From CAKOSP01 sp964369625 (GTDB lineage Bacteria; Bacillota_I; Bacilli_A; RF39; UBA660): 8,105 bases of DNA. The notes under the pieces were generated by a model. That model saw only the letters and a list, made by a program, of their open reading frames with translations, was not told where the DNA came from and did not search any database. The stretch lies in contig CAYJFC010000033.1 in assembly GCA_964369625.1 (NCBI GenBank), forward strand, positions 1-8,105, given 5' to 3'. This document shows, piece after piece, positions 5,120-8,105 of the stretch (the first letter of the stretch is position 1; every line of letters begins with the position of its first letter). Both the position numbers and the translations under genes were made by a program.

Positions 5120-6433
5120 GCCCGTTCCATCTAAATGCAACGTATTAGATTGAAGATACAAGACTGGACGAGACTCGGACCCACTGTTCGCGAAAAAGTT
5201 GTTGACGCTACCGCTATATCCCACAATCCACACGTAAAATGAGTTGCTAGAATAAGGCACAATTGTCCACTCTTGTTGATTTGATAATAGCCAGTTTGCT
5301 CCACCACATGAGAAACTATAATTTTCTATATTCATACTATAACAACTACTTGGTGCTGCATATCCATAATCACTTGCATACATTAATCCTATTGGTGCAC
5401 TATGTGTTAAATTTGTTCCATCTGATGTTGCGCTCCCTCTTTCTGCTGTATATGCTCCTGATACTGTTATACTACTTGATGAAAATCCTCCTAAATACCA
5501 TGTTGCATTTTGCACTAAACTCCTATCACTTGCATCCAGTCCTTTTTCTGTAAAATCACAGTTTCCTGATATAGTTGAACCATTTACTCTACACCCTGCA
5601 TAACTTGTTCCATCTGTTCCATTATAAAAATATGTATTATAAAGTGTATTGAGCGTTGCTCCACCTCCTGAGTCTGACCAGCTATTATCTTTTCCTGTAT
5701 CAAATACATAAGTAAATGAATCTTCTCTTATTATTTTTACTATGTTTTGCCCTGTTACTCCATGTGAAGCCTGGTTAAACACTCCTATTACTCTCCACAT
5801 CTCGTCATTGAACCATATATAATTATCTGGGTTTAATCCCGTATACCTATATTCAGCATTATTTGTATATTCTATTTCTGCATTTCCTGCTGCATCAAGT
5901 CCTATTATATGGTTTGCTATTGTTGTTGGTGTAGTATCAGCTATAAATTCTAAACTACATTGAGATTTCCCTGTTATATTAGTTATACTAAAATCCCAAT
6001 ATTTATAATCCCACTTTCCTTCAGCATTTGTGCAAGTTACATCTACCATTAAATTATTGGATTTAGCTGGATATGATGTAATTGGATTATCATCTAAAGT
6101 CATTGATGTAATTGCTATATCTGGTGGTAATCTAAAATAAATATAACATTCATCAGCTCCACCAGAAGTCATTACAACTGAATTATCTGCTCCATTCCAA
6201 GCAAGGCTAGATCCTAATTTACAATATGATTTACTTGAATCAAATAAATGCTCTGTTGGCCATGAATTAGCACTAGATAATACAAAATTACCTGGTGTTT
6301 CTTCTATATAAATAGCAAATGTTTCTGGAACTTTTGAATCTGTAGATTTATTGTTATATGAAAAAACACCATAGATTAAAGCTATAGTTAAAATAATAGA
6401 TATACTTATAATTAATACCCTTTTATTTTTCAT
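5090..6433 (-). CDS. DGR target protein 2: membrane-anchored surface protein with C-terminal variable region
   Basis: 447 aa. A signal anchor (about 5-26, VLIISISIILTIALIYGVF) is followed by an extra N-terminal domain absent from target 1 (about 35-105, three Cys-containing strands). Next comes an Ig-like module (about 112-166) matching the one in target 1 (DDNPITSYP versus DGQPAESFP, both with VTC and a later Cys). The variable-domain body (about 171-447) contains YRYTGLNPDNYIWFNDEMWR and the RPVLYL...FIVG end. Residues 391-421 are VR2. Body sequence is near-identical to target 1 outside the VR, but the VR residues differ at most diversified sites. It has its own promoter and follows mutL by 76 bases. 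AGG lies about 8 bases before the ATG. Probably displayed on the cell surface; ligand unknown. Confidence 0.88.
   Translation of the reverse strand: MKNKRVLIISISIILTIALIYGVFSYNNKSTDSKVPETFAIYIEETPGNFVLSSANSWPTEHLFDSSKSYCKLGSSLAWNGADNSVVMTSGGADECYIYFRLPPDIAITSMTLDDNPITSYPAKSNNLMVDVTCTNAEGKWDYKYWDFSITNITGKSQCSLEFIADTTPTTIANHIIGLDAAGNAEIEYTNNAEYRYTGLNPDNYIWFNDEMWRVIGVFNQASHGVTGQNIVKIIREDSFTYVFDTGKDNSWSDSGGGATLNTLYNTYFYNGTDGTSYAGCRVNGSTISGNCDFTEKGLDASDRSLVQNATWYLGGFSSSSITVSGAYTAERGSATSDGTNLTHSAPIGLMYASDYGYAAPSSCYSMNIENYSFSCGGANWLLSNQQEWTIVPYSSNSFYVWIVGYSGSVNNFFANSGSESRPVLYLQSNTLHLDGTGTESDPFIVG
5171..5263 (-). repeat. DGR variable region VR2
   Basis: Aligns without gaps to the template at 3131-3223. 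Over the 29 codons 15 of 30 template adenines are changed against 13 of 57 other bases. Five of the non-adenine differences are shared with VR1. It continues downstream into CGTCCAGTCTTG, as VR1 does. Confidence 0.9.
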
Positions 6434-6449
6434 ATTATTACCTAATATA

Positions 6450-6478
6450 ATTTTATATTATATATCCATTTATGTCAA
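6450..6478 (-). promoter_or_regulatory. sigma-A promoter for DGR target gene 2
   Basis: Minus-strand TTGACA (6473-6478, perfect) and TAAAAT (6450-6455, five of six) are spaced by 17 bases. The -10 box ends 16 bases before the ATG at 6433. This is the best promoter match in the window and suggests substantial constitutive expression of this surface protein. Confidence 0.7.
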
Positions 6479-6500
6479 TTATATATTTGTCATAATATGT

Positions 6501-6524
6501 AAAAAAGAGTTAAACAACTCTTTT
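6501..6524 (-). terminator. intrinsic terminator of mutL
   Basis: Stem AAAAGAGTT / AACTCTTTT (6516-6524 with 6503-6511) with a 4-base loop, followed on the minus strand by a run of T. The stem overlaps the last mutL codons and the TAA stop, so mutL is insulated from the target gene downstream. Confidence 0.75.
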
Positions 6525-8105
6525 AAATAATTTTTCTAAATCATAATTAGAATAAGTTATAATTGTAGGTCTACCATGAGGACAATTATATGGGTTATCA
6601 CATTTAACAAGTTCTTTTAAGAAGTACTCTTGCTCCATATGACTTATTTTATGATTAGCTTTAATACTCATTTTACATGAAAGTGTAATAGCTAAATTTT
6701 CTTCATACTTAACCCTATCAAAGTCTTTATTTAAATTTATTATAAGTTCTATTATCTTTTTAATAGCTTCTTCTTCATAACCTTCTTTTAAATAGTCCGG
6801 ATGACTTTTAACAATAATAGTATTAATACCAAACTCTTCAAAGTCAAAACCAAGAGATATAAAATGTTCTTTCTTATTTTCAAATTTAATATAATCACTA
6901 CTAGGCATTTCAATAGTTATAGGAACTAACATATTAATTTTATGAACATTTTTATTTCTAAATATCTCTAAATACTTTTCATAATTAATTCTTTCTGCTG
7001 CAGCATGCTGATCAATTAAATACATTCCATCTTCATTTTCTGCAATAATATATGTTCCATGAACAAGTCCCACTGGATATAGTTTAAATGACTTAATATT
7101 TTCTTTATTTTCTATAACTGGAGTATAGTCATCACTAAAATCAAGAGTTTGCTGAACTGTATCATTTTGTAAAACCTCTTTATTTTCATCACTAACTGAT
7201 ATAACGCTATTATCTATTTTAGGAACTAATATATTTGCATATAATAAATCTTTAATCGCTTTATATATTAAATTATATAAATCATTTATTTTAGATAATT
7301 TAATATCTTGCTTTGTTGGATGTATATTTACATCCATAAGTGTAGGATCAGTTTCAATATTAATAACCGCAATAGGAAACCTATCATGTGGTTTATATGT
7401 ATAATATGCATCATTAATAGCTTTATTAATATCTAAATTTTTAACTAATCTATTATTTACAAATGTTGTTAAATCATTACGATTAGTTTTAAGTATTTCT
7501 GGTTTTGATACAAAACCAGTTACTATAAAATCATCAGAATGAACATTTAAATAAAGCATATTAGATGATACTTTAAGTCCATATATTTCATGAATAGTTT
7601 TATGTAAATTATCAGAACCACTTGTTTTTATTATAATTTTATTATTATTACTTAATATAAAACTAACGTTAGGATGTGATAAAGCCATTTTTTCTATTAA
7701 CATTGTAACAGCTGCAAGTTCTGATGATTCACTTTTTAAAAATTTAAGTCTAGCTGGAGTATTATAAAATAAATTAGTAATTGTTATAGCAGTACCTACT
7801 CTTGCATCAGACAGTGTTTTATCTACTACGACTCCACCTTTAATATGAACTTTAGTTCCAGCATCTCCTTCACTAGTAATAAGAACTACTTCAGATACTG
7901 ATGCAATCGATGGAAGAGCCTCACCTCTAAAACCAAGTGTTCCAATAAAAAAGAGATCTTCAGCTCTTTTAATTTTACTAGTAGCATGCCTAGTAAATGC
8001 TTTTAGAGCATCTTCACTATCCATACCTATTCCATTATCTATAATAGTTATTTCTTTTAAACCTGAATCTATTAAATTAATTTTAACTGTATTAGCTTTT
8101 GCATC
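6510..8105 (-). CDS. mutL: DNA mismatch repair protein MutL (5' end outside the window)
   Basis: 531 codons are visible, in frame to the window edge. An ATG at 8024 is internal, because homology runs upstream of it. The visible part begins DAKANTVKI, the tail of the ENSIDA ATPase motif, so only about 40 residues are missing. GHKL ATPase motifs follow: DNGIGM, then TLGFRGEALPSIASVS (ATP lid). The transducer domain comes next, with NRLVKNLDINKAI and DVNIHPTKQDIK. After a linker, the C-terminal endonuclease domain has DQHAAAERINYE (metal site DQHA-x2-E-x4-E), LSCKMSIK and CPHGRPT. It is therefore the nicking type of MutL found in bacteria without MutH. It works with MutS in post-replicative repair. 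It ends in its own terminator, so its position beside the DGR target is probably incidental. Confidence 0.97.
   Translation of the reverse strand, partial: DAKANTVKINLIDSGLKEITIIDNGIGMDSEDALKAFTRHATSKIKRAEDLFFIGTLGFRGEALPSIASVSEVVLITSEGDAGTKVHIKGGVVVDKTLSDARVGTAITITNLFYNTPARLKFLKSESSELAAVTMLIEKMALSHPNVSFILSNNNKIIIKTSGSDNLHKTIHEIYGLKVSSNMLYLNVHSDDFIVTGFVSKPEILKTNRNDLTTFVNNRLVKNLDINKAINDAYYTYKPHDRFPIAVINIETDPTLMDVNIHPTKQDIKLSKINDLYNLIYKAIKDLLYANILVPKIDNSVISVSDENKEVLQNDTVQQTLDFSDDYTPVIENKENIKSFKLYPVGLVHGTYIIAENEDGMYLIDQHAAAERINYEKYLEIFRNKNVHKINMLVPITIEMPSSDYIKFENKKEHFISLGFDFEEFGINTIIVKSHPDYLKEGYEEEAIKKIIELIINLNKDFDRVKYEENLAITLSCKMSIKANHKISHMEQEYFLKELVKCDNPYNCPHGRPTIITYSNYDLEKLFKRVV

Noticed and set aside
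5263..5553. Plus-strand ORFs opposite both target genes (1772-1984 and 5263-5553).
   Set aside because: They resemble each other only because the target genes beneath them are near-identical. They have no ribosome site and low-complexity Leu/Tyr/His composition.
6434..8105. Functional coupling of mutL with the DGR and its MutS-like accessory gene.
   Set aside because: mutL is a housekeeping gene with its own terminator, and target gene 2 has its own strong promoter. Adjacency alone does not support a shared role.

Overview
The window is very AT-rich and all real genes lie on the minus strand. Shine-Dalgarno sites are of the AGGAGG type, TGA, TAA and TAG all act as stops, and mutL, UPF0316 and Rpn homologues are present. 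This points to a low-GC Gram-positive bacterium, most likely an uncultivated gut member of the Bacilli/Firmicutes. The taxon is inferred, not proven.

The centre of the window (about 1.5-6.4 kb) is a diversity-generating retroelement (DGR). In transcription order it has: an anchored surface target protein with a variable region (5090-6433, VR2 at 5171-5263); an accessory operon of a MutS domain I-like small protein (4493-4858), an Avd-like protein (4252-4503, with a displaced tail to 4206) and a YMDD reverse transcriptase (3233-4231); a template repeat (TR, 3131-3223) that starts 9 bases after the RT stop; a small unknown ORF (2717-2974); and a second target protein (1599-2720, VR1 at 1680-1772). 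Over the 29 codons aligned on the coding strand (87 bases), about half of the 30 TR adenines differ in each VR (16 in VR1, 15 in VR2). Non-adenine positions differ much less often (8 and 13 of 57). This is the adenine-directed mutagenesis signature of DGRs.

Several details suggest the cassette is decaying or has been rearranged. The Avd reading frame loses its last helix to a frameshift plus probable deletion, and the missing piece is still readable in another frame. The RT stops at the SYLG motif, where relatives are expected to continue. The TR has substitutions that neither VR shares, and it lacks the conserved 3' flank present in both VRs. The two VRs agree with each other against the TR at five non-adenine positions. 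They were therefore probably written from an older or different template.

Flanks: mutL (6510-8105, 5' end cut by the window) ends in its own intrinsic terminator, and a strong sigma-A-type promoter follows for the first target gene. Downstream of the second target lie a structured region with two stem-loops, an Rpn-family PD-(D/E)XK nuclease (551-1435) and a UPF0316 (DUF5698/DUF2179) membrane protein (2-508). The start codon of the last gene lies inside a 14-bp inverted repeat. I saw no tRNA, rRNA, CRISPR array or insertion-sequence ends.
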